This document shows positions 34,192-43,690 of a stretch of DNA of 64,000 nucleotides, piece by piece. This stretch comes from Nocardioides plantarum. GTDB taxonomy: Bacteria; Actinomycetota; Actinomycetes; Propionibacteriales; Nocardioidaceae. The translations under genes and the position numbers were made by a program. Location: positions 620,001 to 684,000 of the forward strand of contig NZ_VDMS01000002.1 of NCBI RefSeq assembly GCF_006346395.1, in the 5' to 3' direction. Positions within the stretch are counted from its first letter, which is position 1. Each line of letters starts with the position of its first letter. The notes under the pieces were generated by a model that was given only the letters and a program-made list of their open reading frames with translations, searched no databases and was not told where the DNA came from.

Positions 34192-34707
34192 GTGGAGCGG
34201 ATCGAGGCAATCGAGGCAACGATGGCGGCGGTGTTCAAGACACGGGGGTTCCGCACACGCGCACGCAATTGGTTCCGCTCGACGAGAAGTGGCGACTACC
34301 AGGTGATCAACCTTCAAAGGTCTACCTGGGGCAGCGGTGATCTCTACGTGAACCTTGGATGGGATCCCGCCGCTGGTGGTGCCGCGTTCCGGCCCGCGTA
34401 TCGCTGTCTTTTCAGCGTCCGAGCCGAGGAGCTCGACGTCGGTGGGGTCATCCACAGGATCCGGCCCGACGGAGCAACGAAGCTCGAACTTCCAGGGACC
34501 AGCCTGCTGGGATCCGAGATCTACGAAGCGACGCCCAAGGACCAGCTCATGAAGGAGGTCGTCCAGGTCGTGGCAGAGCCACTCGCCGACCTCATGGACA
34601 GCACCACGACGTTTGCGGACCTGGCACCCCTCATCAACAGCCGTCCCGTCCTGAAGTCTGTCCAGCTTCGCAACCACATGAGGTCGCTGGGGTCCCCACT
34701 CTCCTAG
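34192..34707 (+). CDS. DUF4304-like protein
   Basis: A 171-residue protein. The N-terminal pattern (TMAAVFKTRGFRTRARNWFR, then DYQVINLQRSTWGSGDLYVN) fits DUF4304, a family of unknown function often linked to accessory regions. The GTG at 34192 is selected because GGGAGG lies 8 nt upstream; earlier in-frame codons have no ribosome-binding site. Codon use is less GC-biased than in the neighbours, suggesting transfer. Confidence 0.65.
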   Translation: MERIEAIEATMAAVFKTRGFRTRARNWFRSTRSGDYQVINLQRSTWGSGDLYVNLGWDPAAGGAAFRPAYRCLFSVRAEELDVGGVIHRIRPDGATKLELPGTSLLGSEIYEATPKDQLMKEVVQVVAEPLADLMDSTTTFADLAPLINSRPVLKSVQLRNHMRSLGSPLS

Positions 34708-34820
34708 TCAGCCATGCCCGTTGCGCGCCACGGTCGGGCGGAGCCAGCGATGCAGGGTGGCCTCACAGGTCGCCTCTACGACGACGACGGAGAGAGAGCC
34801 CCGAAGATCGAGTCGGCGAC

Positions 34821-34960
34821 CTACTCCACCATGTCGGCAACATCGTCGACGTCGGCGACCACGACGGTTCGGGCATCCTCGATCAGTCGCTGGGCCAACT
34901 GCTCAGCAACGGTGTTCTTGCCGCCGCGATAGGTCCGGTGAGGATCACCAGGTGTGCCAT
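34821..34960 (-). pseudogene. Frameshifted remnant of a P-loop kinase-like gene
   Basis: The frame opens MAHLVILTGPIAA, then needs a one-base shift to continue as GKNTVAEQLAQRLIEDARTV. Together these restore a Walker A motif GxxAAGKNT typical of small nucleotide or antibiotic kinases. It then stops after VVADVDDVADMVE. The missing base lies inside the Walker A codons. Only the first 47 residues or so remain, so it is a decayed fragment. Bases 34708-34820 and 34961-35054 hold no other gene that I can see. Confidence 0.6.
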
Positions 34961-35054
34961 CACGGCTGACCGTCACGCGGTTCTGCCGCGCCGCAGTCGC
35001 CAGATCTCCGGCACGCGCGGGCGCATCCGAGGGGTCATCACGGCCGTCACTGTG

Positions 35055-35069
35055 CGAACACTCTTTCGA
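35055..35069 (+). promoter_or_regulatory. SOS (LexA) box-like site before the HNH gene
   Basis: CGAACACTCTTTCGA resembles the actinobacterial LexA consensus CGAAC-N4-GTTCG with one changed base. It overlaps the -35 region of the promoter whose -10 box is TACACT (35087-35092). Confidence 0.55.
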
Positions 35070-35098
35070 ATGTATGCAGTCTGATGTACACTCGACCC

Positions 35099-36346
35099 AT
35101 GCCCACGCTCACCCGGACCGTCAGCAGCGACCCGCTGCTCGCGTCCGTGCGCGCGGGTCGTGACGCCGAGGCTCGCGACCAGGTGGTGACGCTGACGGCC
35201 GTGCTCGACTGGGCCGCGGTCAACGTCGCCGACGACGCCGAGACTGCTGAGCTGCTGGACCCGACGGTCGAGCCCGCCCTGCACCTCGGCGGGGCGGGAT
35301 GTCCGGTGATCGGTGAGTTCGCCGCTCTCGACCTCGCGCTGTCGTTGGGCATGACCTCCGACGGCGGGCGGGCCTACCTCGGCAAGGCCCTTGAGCTGCG
35401 TCACCGGCTGCCCCGACTGTTCGCCCGCGTCGTCGGGCTCGAGGTCTCGCTGTGGAAGGCGTTCCGGATCGCCGAGCAGACCATCGCGCTGCCGCCCGCG
35501 GGCGCCGAGCACGTCGATCGCGTGATCAGCCCGTTCCTGCACTCGTGCTCCTGGGCCCAGGTCGATCGTGCCGTCGATGCGGCGCGCGCTGCCTATGACC
35601 CCGCTGAGGCCGAGCGACGCCGGGTGGCCGCAGCCGAGGACCGCCACGCCACCCTCGACCTGTCCTGCGCCACCACCTCCGGGACCATCGACCTGCGCGC
35701 CACCCTCGACCTCACCGACGCGCTCGACCTCGAGACCGCCCTACGCGACGGTGCGCAGACCCTGGCCGACCTCGGTTCGAGCGAGCCCCTCGACGTACGC
35801 CGCTCCCAAGCCCTGGGCGAGATGGCGCGTCAGCAGCAGGCGCTCGACCTCGAGACCGGTCAGCTGACTGGCGGTGGTGGACGGGGCGTCACCATCTACG
35901 CCCACCTCGACGCTGCCGACCTCGAGCAGCCCGGCACCGTCGACAACACCCAGAGCCCCGTGCTGATCGAGCAGATCCGCCAGTGGTGCCAGACCGCAGG
36001 CACCAAGGTCACCGTCAAGCCCGTCATCGACCTCGCCGCCGACCCGGCCGTCACGACCTACCGGCCCTCCGAGGCCATCCGCGAGCAGGTGGAGCTGCGC
36101 GACCGGACCTGCGTGTTCCCCGACTGCGGCCGACGCCGGGTCGACCTCGACCACGTCATCGCGTTCGCCTCCGGTGGACCGACCACCGCACACAACCTCG
36201 CCATGCTCTGCCGGCGACACCACCGAGCCAAGACCCACGGCCACTGGTCCTACGTCGTGCTCGAGCCCGCCCGCTACGAGTGGACCAGCCCCACCGGCGC
36301 CACCGTCATCGTCGATCGGCGACCACCCCACCACCGACGACCCTGA
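35099..36346 (+). CDS. DUF222/HNH endonuclease (13E12-type) protein
   Basis: A 415-residue protein with an N-terminal DUF222 helical domain (about 20-300) and a C-terminal HNH nuclease (about 341-386: CVFPDCGRRRVDLDHVIAFA, then LCRRHHRAKTHGHW). The HNH cysteines and histidines are present. These proteins are numerous in actinobacteria and linked to mobile, self-splicing-like 13E12 repeats; their substrate is unknown. The ATG at 35099 lies exactly 6 nt after TACACT, so a leaderless start is preferred to the upstream ATG at 35084. The SOS-like box suggests DNA-damage induction. Confidence 0.9.
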   Translation: MPTLTRTVSSDPLLASVRAGRDAEARDQVVTLTAVLDWAAVNVADDAETAELLDPTVEPALHLGGAGCPVIGEFAALDLALSLGMTSDGGRAYLGKALELRHRLPRLFARVVGLEVSLWKAFRIAEQTIALPPAGAEHVDRVISPFLHSCSWAQVDRAVDAARAAYDPAEAERRRVAAAEDRHATLDLSCATTSGTIDLRATLDLTDALDLETALRDGAQTLADLGSSEPLDVRRSQALGEMARQQQALDLETGQLTGGGGRGVTIYAHLDAADLEQPGTVDNTQSPVLIEQIRQWCQTAGTKVTVKPVIDLAADPAVTTYRPSEAIREQVELRDRTCVFPDCGRRRVDLDHVIAFASGGPTTAHNLAMLCRRHHRAKTHGHWSYVVLEPARYEWTSPTGATVIVDRRPPHHRRP

Positions 36347-36356
36347 CCGCCCCGCA

Positions 36357-36382
36357 CCCCGCCACCCACCAGGGAGGCGGGG
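36357..36382. terminator. Hairpin between the HNH gene and the SpoIIE gene
   Basis: CCCCGCC with GGCGGGG, a 7-bp stem and 12-nt loop, 10 nt past the HNH stop and before the convergent phosphatase gene ends. Confidence 0.6.
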
Positions 36383-36394
36383 CTGTGGGCGTGC

Positions 36395-37501
36395 TCAGCC
36401 CGCGCGATGGACGACGAGGACGGCGCGGTCGTCGTCCTTGGAGCCGACCTGGGTGGCCAGGCGCTCGGCGGCGCCGACGAAGCTGCCGCGCAGGATCGAC
36501 TCGGCCTCGCCGAGCATCCGGTCGATGCCGAGGTCGATGTCGCGGCGGGGCTCCTCGACCATGCCGTCGGTGTAGAGCAGGACGGCGTCGCCGACGCCGA
36601 GGCGGCCGCGGGCGACGTCGAAGTCGGCGTCGTCGATGAGCCCGAGCACGGGGCCGTCGGTGCGCAGCACCGACCAGCGGCCGGGACCGGCGAGGCGATG
36701 GACGGCCGGCGGGTGGCCGGCGGTGCGGACCTCGAAGTCGCCGGTGGTGAGGTCGAGCCAGAGATGGATGGCCGTCGCGAAGCCCTCGTCCCAGTCCTGG
36801 CGCAGGAGGTAGGCGTTGGCCGCCGGGAGGAACCCGTCGGCGGGGAGCGCACCGATGAGGCCGCCGAAGGCACCGGACAGCAGCAGGGCGCGGGTGCCGG
36901 CCGCCTCGCCCTTGCCGGAGACGTCGACGACGACGATCTGGACGCTGCGGTGGTCGGGCGCCTCGGCGGCGACGATGAAGTCGCCGGCGAACGCCGTACC
37001 GCCGGCGGAGCGCAGCGCGGACTCGACGGCCCAGCCCGGGGGCAGGCCCGGCAGCCGGCCCTGGTCGAGGATCCGGTCGCGCAGGTCGACGAACATCGTC
37101 TCGCCGCGCAGCCCGGCGACGCCGAGGCGGGTACGGCGGAAGCTGGTGACCAGCACGACCAGGGCGATCGAGAACTGCACCGCGGTCGCCCCGAGGGTGC
37201 GGGGGGTGATCGACTCCTGCTGGCTGACGCAGTAGGTCAGCAGGGCCATGTCGTAGAGGACGAACCAGGGCAGGGTGCGCGGGCCCAGCAGGATGCTGCC
37301 GAGGACGACGGGCAGCATCAGGCTGGTGAACGGGGTCTGCTCGGGGAAGTAGGTGACGAGCACGGCGACCGTGGTCGAGAACAGCACCAGCCCGACGGCC
37401 ATCTGGTTCTCGATCGTGTGGCCCCACCGGCGCAGCCGTGTCAACGCCCGACGCAGGGTCACGCTGCGTGCGGGACGAGTCGCCAGCGCCGTCGCGGTCA
37501 T
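36395..37501 (-). CDS. Membrane-bound SpoIIE-type PP2C phosphatase
   Basis: A 368-residue protein. After a short basic N-terminus there are about four membrane helices (residues 30-120), then a SpoIIE/RsbU phosphatase domain with FAGDFIVAAEAP, VVVDVSGKGEAAGTRALLLSG and VLLYTDGMVE metal-site motifs. Such proteins act on anti-anti-sigma factors in partner-switching pathways that release stress sigma factors. No anti-sigma or STAS gene is next to it. The ATG at 37501 is chosen over an upstream in-frame start because the membrane region begins soon after it. Confidence 0.9.
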   Translation of the reverse strand: MTATALATRPARSVTLRRALTRLRRWGHTIENQMAVGLVLFSTTVAVLVTYFPEQTPFTSLMLPVVLGSILLGPRTLPWFVLYDMALLTYCVSQQESITPRTLGATAVQFSIALVVLVTSFRRTRLGVAGLRGETMFVDLRDRILDQGRLPGLPPGWAVESALRSAGGTAFAGDFIVAAEAPDHRSVQIVVVDVSGKGEAAGTRALLLSGAFGGLIGALPADGFLPAANAYLLRQDWDEGFATAIHLWLDLTTGDFEVRTAGHPPAVHRLAGPGRWSVLRTDGPVLGLIDDADFDVARGRLGVGDAVLLYTDGMVEEPRRDIDLGIDRMLGEAESILRGSFVGAAERLATQVGSKDDDRAVLVVHRAG

Positions 37502-37548
37502 GGGTGGTGCCTTCTGAGCCAGAGGGTGGGGGGAGTTCCAGCCGGTGC

Positions 37549-38409
37549 TCACCCTACGGCGCGCGAGCGGAACACGGGCTGACATCGCGAACACCAGAAG
37601 ATGTTGCGCCCCTCGAGCACGGCGGTCGAGACCCGACGCTGGCAGACCAGGCACGGCTGGCCCGTGCGGCGGTAGACGTAGACCTCGCCACCGTGGTCGT
37701 CGCGTCTCGGGTCACGGCCCATCGCCTCGGGCGTGTGCTCGGGCCCGACGGTGTCGATGCGGCCGGTGCGCACGCCCTCGGCCATCAGGACCACGAGGTC
37801 GTCCCAGATGGACTGCCACTGGCCGACCCGCAGGGTGTTGCCGGGACGCAACGGGTGCAGCCGTTGCCGGAAGAGGACCTCGGCGCGGTAGACGTTGCCG
37901 ACGCCGGCGAGCACGCCCTGGTCCATGAGCAGAGCCCCGACGGGCTTGCGGCTGCGGTGGATCCGGTGCCAGGCCCGGTCGGGATCGGCGTCGGCGCGCA
38001 GCGGGTCGGGACCGGACCGACCGATCACCGCAGCGCGCTGCTCGGCGGTCACCAGGGCGCAGGTGATGGCCCCGCGCAGGTCGGCGTACGCCGCCCCGCC
38101 GGGTCCGGAGCGAGCCAGCCGCAGCCGCACCTGGCCGACCGGCGGCGGCACCGCGTCGACCGCGGCGTGCACGGCGAAGGTGCCGATCAGGCCGAGGTGC
38201 ACGTGGACGAGGGCGCCCGCCTCGGAGCCGTCGTCGAGGTGGACGAAGAGGTGCTTGCCCCAGGACTCCGCACCGACGAGGACCGCACCGTCGAGGAGCG
38301 CGGCCTCGTCGGCGAAGCGGCCCTGGGGGCTGCTGACCGCGACGACGCGGCCGGCGAAGGCGGCGGTCAGGTCGAGGGCGAGCCGGTGCAGGGTGTGGCC
38401 CTCGGGCAT
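37549..38409 (-). CDS. nei: Fpg/Nei-family DNA glycosylase/AP lyase
   Basis: A 286-residue base-excision repair enzyme. The catalytic N-terminus MPEGHTLHR (Pro2, Glu3), the helix-two-turn-helix region and the C-terminal zinc finger (CLVCQRRV to CSRCQ) are complete. It removes oxidised bases and cleaves the abasic site. The gene begins 10 nt after rpiB, the same order as Rv2465c-Rv2464c in M. tuberculosis. Confidence 0.93.
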   Translation of the reverse strand: MPEGHTLHRLALDLTAAFAGRVVAVSSPQGRFADEAALLDGAVLVGAESWGKHLFVHLDDGSEAGALVHVHLGLIGTFAVHAAVDAVPPPVGQVRLRLARSGPGGAAYADLRGAITCALVTAEQRAAVIGRSGPDPLRADADPDRAWHRIHRSRKPVGALLMDQGVLAGVGNVYRAEVLFRQRLHPLRPGNTLRVGQWQSIWDDLVVLMAEGVRTGRIDTVGPEHTPEAMGRDPRRDDHGGEVYVYRRTGQPCLVCQRRVSTAVLEGRNIFWCSRCQPVFRSRAVG

Positions 38410-38419
38410 CGGGGCGTCC

Positions 38420-38932
38420 TCAGAGGTCGGGGTTGGCCGGGACGCGCGCCGACTCGGGCAGGGGCGGCAGGCCGCCGCCCGTCTCGTAGGTCGACAGCTG
38501 CCCGATGCGCCGGACGTGCCGCTCGTCACCGCTGAACGGGGTGGCCAGGAAGACCTCGACGAAGCGGGTCATCTCGTCGAGCGTGTGCAGGCGCCCGCCG
38601 ACCGAGACGACGTTGGCGTCGTTGTGCTGGCGGGCCAGGGTCGCGGTCTCCTCGGACCAGGCCAGCGCCGAGCGCACGCCGACGACCTTGTTGGCCGCGA
38701 TCTGCTCGCCGTTGCCCGAGCCGCCGATGACGACCCCCAGGCTGTCGAGGCCGTCGGCCTGCTCGCGCGCCACCGCCTCGGCGGCGCGCAGGCAGAAGAC
38801 GGGGTAGTCGTCCAGCGCGTCGTGGACGAAGGGGCCGTGGTCGACGGGCTCGTAGCCGTGGGCGGTGAGCCAGCCGGCGAGGTGGTCCTTGAGCTCGAGG
38901 CCCGCGTGGTCGCTGCCGAGGTGGACGCGCAT
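38420..38932 (-). CDS. rpiB: Ribose-5-phosphate isomerase B
   Basis: A 170-residue enzyme that interconverts ribose-5-phosphate and ribulose-5-phosphate. The start VHLGSDHAGLELK is typical. The motif GGSGNGEQIAANKV carries Glu in place of the Cys found in E. coli RpiB, as in the mycobacterial enzyme where this Glu is the base. The C-terminal tail is slightly longer than usual. It forms an operon with nei. Confidence 0.94.
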   Translation of the reverse strand: MRVHLGSDHAGLELKDHLAGWLTAHGYEPVDHGPFVHDALDDYPVFCLRAAEAVAREQADGLDSLGVVIGGSGNGEQIAANKVVGVRSALAWSEETATLARQHNDANVVSVGGRLHTLDEMTRFVEVFLATPFSGDERHVRRIGQLSTYETGGGLPPLPESARVPANPDL

Positions 38933-39001
38933 GCGCGCAGTCTCCCAGACGAGCCTGGGTGATCGGCTCCGGGAGCCTCTCGGGCCGCCTAGGGTCGGCG
39001 C

Positions 39002-40312
39002 GTGCGTCGCTCCTCTGTCCCTCGTCCCCTCCCCCGCGTGCTCGCCCTCCTGCTCCCCCTGACCCTGGTGGTGGGCACGGCCGGCTGCACGGTGGGCGAC
39101 CCGCTGGCCAAGCCCGACCTCGGCAAGGCAGAGGTCACGACGACCGCAGCGCCGGGCGAGAAGGACCCGTACGCCGAGTTCGGGGCCGTCCAGCGCGTGC
39201 TCGACGAACGAGCACGAGCGTTGCTGGGCGGGGACCGCAAGCGGTTCCTGGCCACCGTCGACCGTGACAACAGCAAGCTGCGTCGCCGGCAGGCCGCGAT
39301 GTTCGACAACCTGCAGGTGCTGCCGCTCACGAACGTCTACTACGGCGTCGAGCGCACCGCGCTGCTGGCCGACCCGGTGCGCGGTGGTGGCCACGCCCTG
39401 CGACCCGTCGTGGTCGAGCACGTCCAGCTCCGCGGGGTCCACCAGCGACCCGTCTCCAACGACGTCACGATGACGTTCGTCCAGCGCCGAGGCGGCTGGG
39501 TGCTCGGGAACGAGCGCGAGGACCCGCTCTTCGCCGCCCAGTTCCGCCCCTGGTACGGCACCCGCATCGAGACCGCGGGTGATGCCGCGCTGCTGGTGAT
39601 GACCGACGAGGACGCCGAGGTGGGCGCCGACGAGCTGCTCGGGCAGACCCGCTCCGCCCTCGCCTCGGTCACCGGGGTGCTCGACCAGGAGCCGGCCGCG
39701 CCGCTGCTCGTCGACGCCACGTCCAACGGGGCCGCTACCGAGGTGAGCAACGCCTCTGGCGAGGACGCCGCCGCCGTGTCCTTCACGACCTTCGGGTCCA
39801 GCCGCCTCGGCGGCGACTACACCGGGGTCGCCGGCGCGGTGGTCAAGGCCAACCCCGACTACGTCTCCCAGCTCGTCGAGGACGACGAGACCCTGCGTCA
39901 CGAGCTGACCCACTACGTCCTGAGCGGCTACGGGAACAGCAACCCCCAGTGGGTGACCGAGGGCATCGCCGAGTACGTCGGCTACCGGCCCGGCACCCTG
40001 GCGGACTCCTACATCGAGGACGCGGGCCTCGAGCGCCGCATCGACGAGCGGGAGGTCCGGCTGATCCCACCCGGACGATGGGGCGACGACCCCGAGCTCG
40101 ACTACCTCAGCGCGGAGGCGTTCGCCGAGTTCCTCATCAGCGGCTACGGCCTCGACGACTACCTCGAGATGATGGACCTTTTCCGGCGCATGGGCCGCTC
40201 CCGGTCCGTCGTCTACGGCGAGGGCATCGTCGACGACGTCCTCCGGCGGGTCTACGACCTCGAGGCCGATCAGGTCGCCCGCGGCGGGTTCGAGCTGCTG
40301 CGGGGGCTGTGA
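39002..40312 (+). CDS. Lipoprotein with a gluzincin-like (peptidase MA) domain
   Basis: A 436-residue exported protein with a lipobox at VGTAGC (about Cys29). A beta-rich domain covers about 45-215. The C-terminal domain has RHELTHYVL, an HExxH zinc motif, followed about 20 residues later by WVTEGIAEYVGY with the third-ligand glutamate. It is probably a membrane-anchored metallopeptidase. The GTG at 39002 lies 6 nt after TAGGGT (38990-38995), a leaderless pattern. It diverges from rpiB. Confidence 0.83.
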   Translation: MRRSSVPRPLPRVLALLLPLTLVVGTAGCTVGDPLAKPDLGKAEVTTTAAPGEKDPYAEFGAVQRVLDERARALLGGDRKRFLATVDRDNSKLRRRQAAMFDNLQVLPLTNVYYGVERTALLADPVRGGGHALRPVVVEHVQLRGVHQRPVSNDVTMTFVQRRGGWVLGNEREDPLFAAQFRPWYGTRIETAGDAALLVMTDEDAEVGADELLGQTRSALASVTGVLDQEPAAPLLVDATSNGAATEVSNASGEDAAAVSFTTFGSSRLGGDYTGVAGAVVKANPDYVSQLVEDDETLRHELTHYVLSGYGNSNPQWVTEGIAEYVGYRPGTLADSYIEDAGLERRIDEREVRLIPPGRWGDDPELDYLSAEAFAEFLISGYGLDDYLEMMDLFRRMGRSRSVVYGEGIVDDVLRRVYDLEADQVARGGFELLRGL

Positions 40313-40337
40313 CGCCTGTGCGGTGGGCCCCGCAGCG

Positions 40338-41234
40338 TCAGTGCTCGCGCAGGAAGGCCGCGACCGACTGCATCAGCGGCTCCGCCGCACCGTAGGCCCG
40401 GTGGTGTCGCCAGAACCCGTGCGGCTGCCCCAGCCACCGGGTCGCCACGACGGGCACGCCGGCCTCGGCGACCAGCCCGGCCAGCCGCTCCCCCTCGTCG
40501 CGCGCCGGGTCGTGCTCGGCCGTGGCGACGTACGTCGGCGGGAGGGTCGCGAGTCGCGGCGAGGACAGCGGGGAGAGGTCGGGGTCGGTGAGGTCCGGAT
40601 CGTCGCCGGCGTACTGCCGCCAGTACCAGGCGACCTCGGCGGCCCCGAGGCCCGACGTCTCGCTGCGGTGGGAGTCGGCGACGGCGCCCGGGTCGAGGAA
40701 GGGGTAGATCAGCGCCAGGGCAGCGAGGCGGCCCGGGTGGCGCAGCGCCGCGACGAGCACAAGCTGGGCTCCCGCACTGTCGCCGTGGCCGTACGCCGGC
40801 CCCGCCGGCACGCGGTCGTCGCCCGAGTCGAGCCACCCGAGCACGGCGTCGAGGTCGTGGACCGCGGCCGGGTAGGGGTGCTCGGGCGCGAGTCGGTAGT
40901 CGACCGAGAGCACTGCTCTCCCGACCCGGTTGGCCAGCCGGCGCGCCGGCTCGTCGTGGACCTCGACGTCGTTGAGGACGAACCCGCCGCCGTGCACGTG
41001 CACCACGACGCCCGGCTGCGCGTCGGCCGGCACGTAGAGGCGGCAGGGCACACCGGACCCGCCCTCGGCGCCGGGGACGGTGACGTCGACGACACGAGCG
41101 ACGTCCTCACGCGGCAGGGACGCCGCGTGGGCCCGGGCCGCAGCGCGCGCCGCCGGGACGTCGTACGACGGATCGTGGACGGGCAGGTCGCCGGCGGCCG
41201 CGTCGACGGCGGCCCGGGCGTCGGGGTACAGCAC
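40338..41234 (-). CDS. Alpha/beta hydrolase of the HSL/esterase type
   Basis: A 298-residue esterase-like enzyme. The oxyanion motif HVHGGGFVLN, the nucleophile in YGHGDSAGAQ, the acid in AEHDPARDEG and the histidine in QPHGFW match the hormone-sensitive-lipase family. Substrates are usually short acyl esters. The start is GTG. It lies 19 nt after the LURP-one-like gene and may share its transcript. Confidence 0.88.
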   Translation of the reverse strand: MLYPDARAAVDAAAGDLPVHDPSYDVPAARAAARAHAASLPREDVARVVDVTVPGAEGGSGVPCRLYVPADAQPGVVVHVHGGGFVLNDVEVHDEPARRLANRVGRAVLSVDYRLAPEHPYPAAVHDLDAVLGWLDSGDDRVPAGPAYGHGDSAGAQLVLVAALRHPGRLAALALIYPFLDPGAVADSHRSETSGLGAAEVAWYWRQYAGDDPDLTDPDLSPLSSPRLATLPPTYVATAEHDPARDEGERLAGLVAEAGVPVVATRWLGQPHGFWRHHRAYGAAEPLMQSVAAFLREH

Positions 41235-41253
41235 GGGCTCGGGGCTCGGAGGG

Positions 41254-41820
41254 TCAGCGCTGCATGAGCGCGTCGAGGCCGACCGCGACCGCTGCGGCGA
41301 CCCGGAAGTCGATGCGCGCCGGCACGGTGACGGTGTACTTGTCGCGCACGCTGGCCTGTCGCTCGACCTGCAGCAGCGTGCTGCCGTCGGTGGCCTTGAA
41401 GTCGAAGTGGATCGGCAGGAACGGGATGTCGGTGAAGCGCCGGATCAGGGCCACCGCGTTGCTGCGCTCCTGCCCCACCCCGGCGTAGCCCGGGCCCTCG
41501 AGGTGGAAGGTCGAGCGCAGGATGCTCTTGCCGAAGTCCTTGCGGAAGAACCCCAGCTGCTGGCCGTGCTCGTCCTTGATGTCGTAGCCGGCGTTGAGGT
41601 CGATCTTCTTGCGGGCCTTGAAGCTGAACACCGCGCGCGACTTGGACTCGTCGCTGTAGAAGGTGACCTCCTCCTTGAACGCCAGCCGCTTCTGCTGGGC
41701 CACCGCCATCAGGTCCCCGAAGGAGCCGTCGGGGTTGGCCGCCCACACCTCGTAGCGGTTGGTCGTCATCGCGAACTTCTGCTTCACGAAGAAGCCGGGC
41801 AGGTAGATCTCGTCGGTCAT
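41254..41820 (-). CDS. LURP-one-related (tubby-like) protein
   Basis: A 188-residue protein with no membrane segment. Segments such as FFVKQKFAMTTNRYEV, FSFKARKKIDLNAGYDIKDE, GFFRKDFGKSILRSTF and IPFLPIHFDF match the LURP-one-related/scramblase-like beta-barrel fold. Its bacterial role is unknown; relatives are linked to membranes. A TAGGTT box lies 7 nt before the ATG, so the mRNA is probably leaderless. Confidence 0.82.
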   Translation of the reverse strand: MTDEIYLPGFFVKQKFAMTTNRYEVWAANPDGSFGDLMAVAQQKRLAFKEEVTFYSDESKSRAVFSFKARKKIDLNAGYDIKDEHGQQLGFFRKDFGKSILRSTFHLEGPGYAGVGQERSNAVALIRRFTDIPFLPIHFDFKATDGSTLLQVERQASVRDKYTVTVPARIDFRVAAAVAVGLDALMQR

Positions 41821-41868
41821 GACGGCGAACCTATCGGGCCCGGTCGGCGTACGCCGACGAGTCCGGGC

Positions 41869-43680
41869 TCACGCGCCGCCGAGGCGCTCCAGCTCCTCGT
41901 CGACGACGGCGACGTCGAGCTTGGTGAACACCGGCGTGGGCTTGTCGACGGGGGTGCCGGGGACCAGCGGGCGGCGCTGCCACGCCGGCACGCCGGTGTA
42001 GTCGCCGGTGATGACCGGGTAGCCGGGGCCGCCGTCGAGGTCGTCGACCTCGTCGATGCGCGGCAGCGGGGCGATGTCGCCGGCGCCGCCGAAGGTCGCG
42101 TCGACCGCGTTGGCCGAGAACGGCAGGAACGGCGAGAGCACCAGGTTGAGATCGCTGACGCACTGGGCGACGACGTGCAGGATGGTGCCGAGCCGCTCGC
42201 GCTGGTCGTCGCCCTTGAGCTTCCAGGGCTCGGAGTCGGAGACGTACTTGTTGACCTCGCCGACGACGCGCATGGCCTCGCCGATGGCTTGCTTCTGGCG
42301 GTGCCGCGCGATCAGGTCGCCCACGACGCCGAACGCCTGCTCCGAGGCGGCCAGCACCGCCTCGTCGGCCTCGGTGAGCGGACCCGCGGGCGGGATCTCG
42401 CCGAAGTTCTTGGCGATGAGGGTCGCGGTGCGGTTGACCAGGTTGCCCCAGCCGGCGACGAGCTCGTCGTTCGTACGCCGGACGAACTCGGCCCAGGTGA
42501 AGTCGCTGTCCTGGTTCTCGGGGCCGGCGGCGGCCACGAAGTAGCGGAACGCGTCGGGCTGGTAGCGGCTGAGCAGGTCGCGCACGTAGATGACCACGCG
42601 GTTGGACGAGGAGAACTTCTTGCCCTCCATGGTCAGGAACTCCGAGCTGACCACCTCGGTCGGCAGGTTGAGCTCGCCGTAGGTGTGCGGCTCGCCACCC
42701 CGGCTCCCCTTGCCGTTGTAGGCGAGCAGCTCCGCGGGCCAGATCTGGCTGTGGAAGGTGATGTTGTCCTTGCCCATGAAGTAGTAGGACAGGGCCTCCC
42801 CCTCCCCGTCGGGTGCAGGGTTCCACCACTGGCGCCACGCCTCGGGGTCGCCGCTGCGGCGGGCCCACTCGATCGACGCCGACAGGTAGCCGACGACCGC
42901 GTCGAACCAGACGTAGAGCCTCTTGGTCGGGTCGTCGCGCCAGCCGTCGAGCGGGACGGCGATGCCCCAGTCGATGTCGCGCGTCATGGCGCGGGGGCGG
43001 ATCTCCTTGAGGATGTTCTGGCTGAACCGGATCACGTTGGGGCGCCAGGTCCCGGAGGCCTCGCGCTCGTCGAGCCACACCTTGAGCGCGTCGGCCAGGG
43101 CCGGCAGGTCGAGCAGGATGTGCTGGGTCTCGACGAACTCCGGCGTCTCGCCGTTGATCTTCGAGACCGGATTGATCAGGTCGGCGGGATCGAGCTGGTT
43201 GCCGCAGGTGTCGCACTGGTCGCCGCGGGCCCCGGCGGCACCGCAGATCGGGCAGGTGCCCTCGATGTAGCGATCGGGCAGCGTGCGTCCGGTCGAGGGC
43301 GAGATCGCGCCCTTGGTCGTCTGCTCGACGAAGTAGCCGTTGTCCCAGACCCCGAGGAAGAGCTCCTGCACGACCGCGTGGTGGTTGCGGGTGGTCGTGC
43401 GGGTGTAGAGGTCGTAGCTGAGCCCCAGCGCCACGAGGTCCTCGGCGATGACCCGGTGGTTCTGGTCGGCGAGCTCCTGCGGCGACAGGCCCGCCTCGTC
43501 GGCGGCGATCAGGATCGGGGTGCCGTGCTCGTCGGAGCCCGAGACCATGAGCACGTCGTGTCCGGCCATCCGCGAGTAGCGGCTGAAGACGTCGGAGGGC
43601 ACGCCGAAACCGGCGACGTGGCCGATGTGGCGCGGACCGTTGGCGTACGGCCAGGCGACGGCAGACAGGACATGGGTCAT
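41869..43680 (-). CDS. metG: Methionyl-tRNA synthetase
   Basis: A 603-residue class I synthetase. The HIGH-equivalent motif is in [10 protein letters not shown], the zinc knuckle is [17 protein letters not shown], and the KMSKS-equivalent is KKFSSSNR. The anticodon-binding helical domain follows; there is no C-terminal dimerisation domain. A TAGCCT box lies 7 nt before the ATG, indicating a leaderless transcript. The neighbours are unrelated. Confidence 0.95.
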   Translation of the reverse strand: MTHVLSAVAWPYANGPRHIGHVAGFGVPSDVFSRYSRMAGHDVLMVSGSDEHGTPILIAADEAGLSPQELADQNHRVIAEDLVALGLSYDLYTRTTTRNHHAVVQELFLGVWDNGYFVEQTTKGAISPSTGRTLPDRYIEGTCPICGAAGARGDQCDTCGNQLDPADLINPVSKINGETPEFVETQHILLDLPALADALKVWLDEREASGTWRPNVIRFSQNILKEIRPRAMTRDIDWGIAVPLDGWRDDPTKRLYVWFDAVVGYLSASIEWARRSGDPEAWRQWWNPAPDGEGEALSYYFMGKDNITFHSQIWPAELLAYNGKGSRGGEPHTYGELNLPTEVVSSEFLTMEGKKFSSSNRVVIYVRDLLSRYQPDAFRYFVAAAGPENQDSDFTWAEFVRRTNDELVAGWGNLVNRTATLIAKNFGEIPPAGPLTEADEAVLAASEQAFGVVGDLIARHRQKQAIGEAMRVVGEVNKYVSDSEPWKLKGDDQRERLGTILHVVAQCVSDLNLVLSPFLPFSANAVDATFGGAGDIAPLPRIDEVDDLDGGPGYPVITGDYTGVPAWQRRPLVPGTPVDKPTPVFTKLDVAVVDEELERLGGA

Positions 43681-43690
43681 GGACCCAAGG

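Noticed and set aside
34708-35054. Plus-strand short frames in the gap before the HNH gene
   Set aside because: They lie opposite the P-loop kinase remnant, whose recognisable Walker A supports the minus-strand reading.
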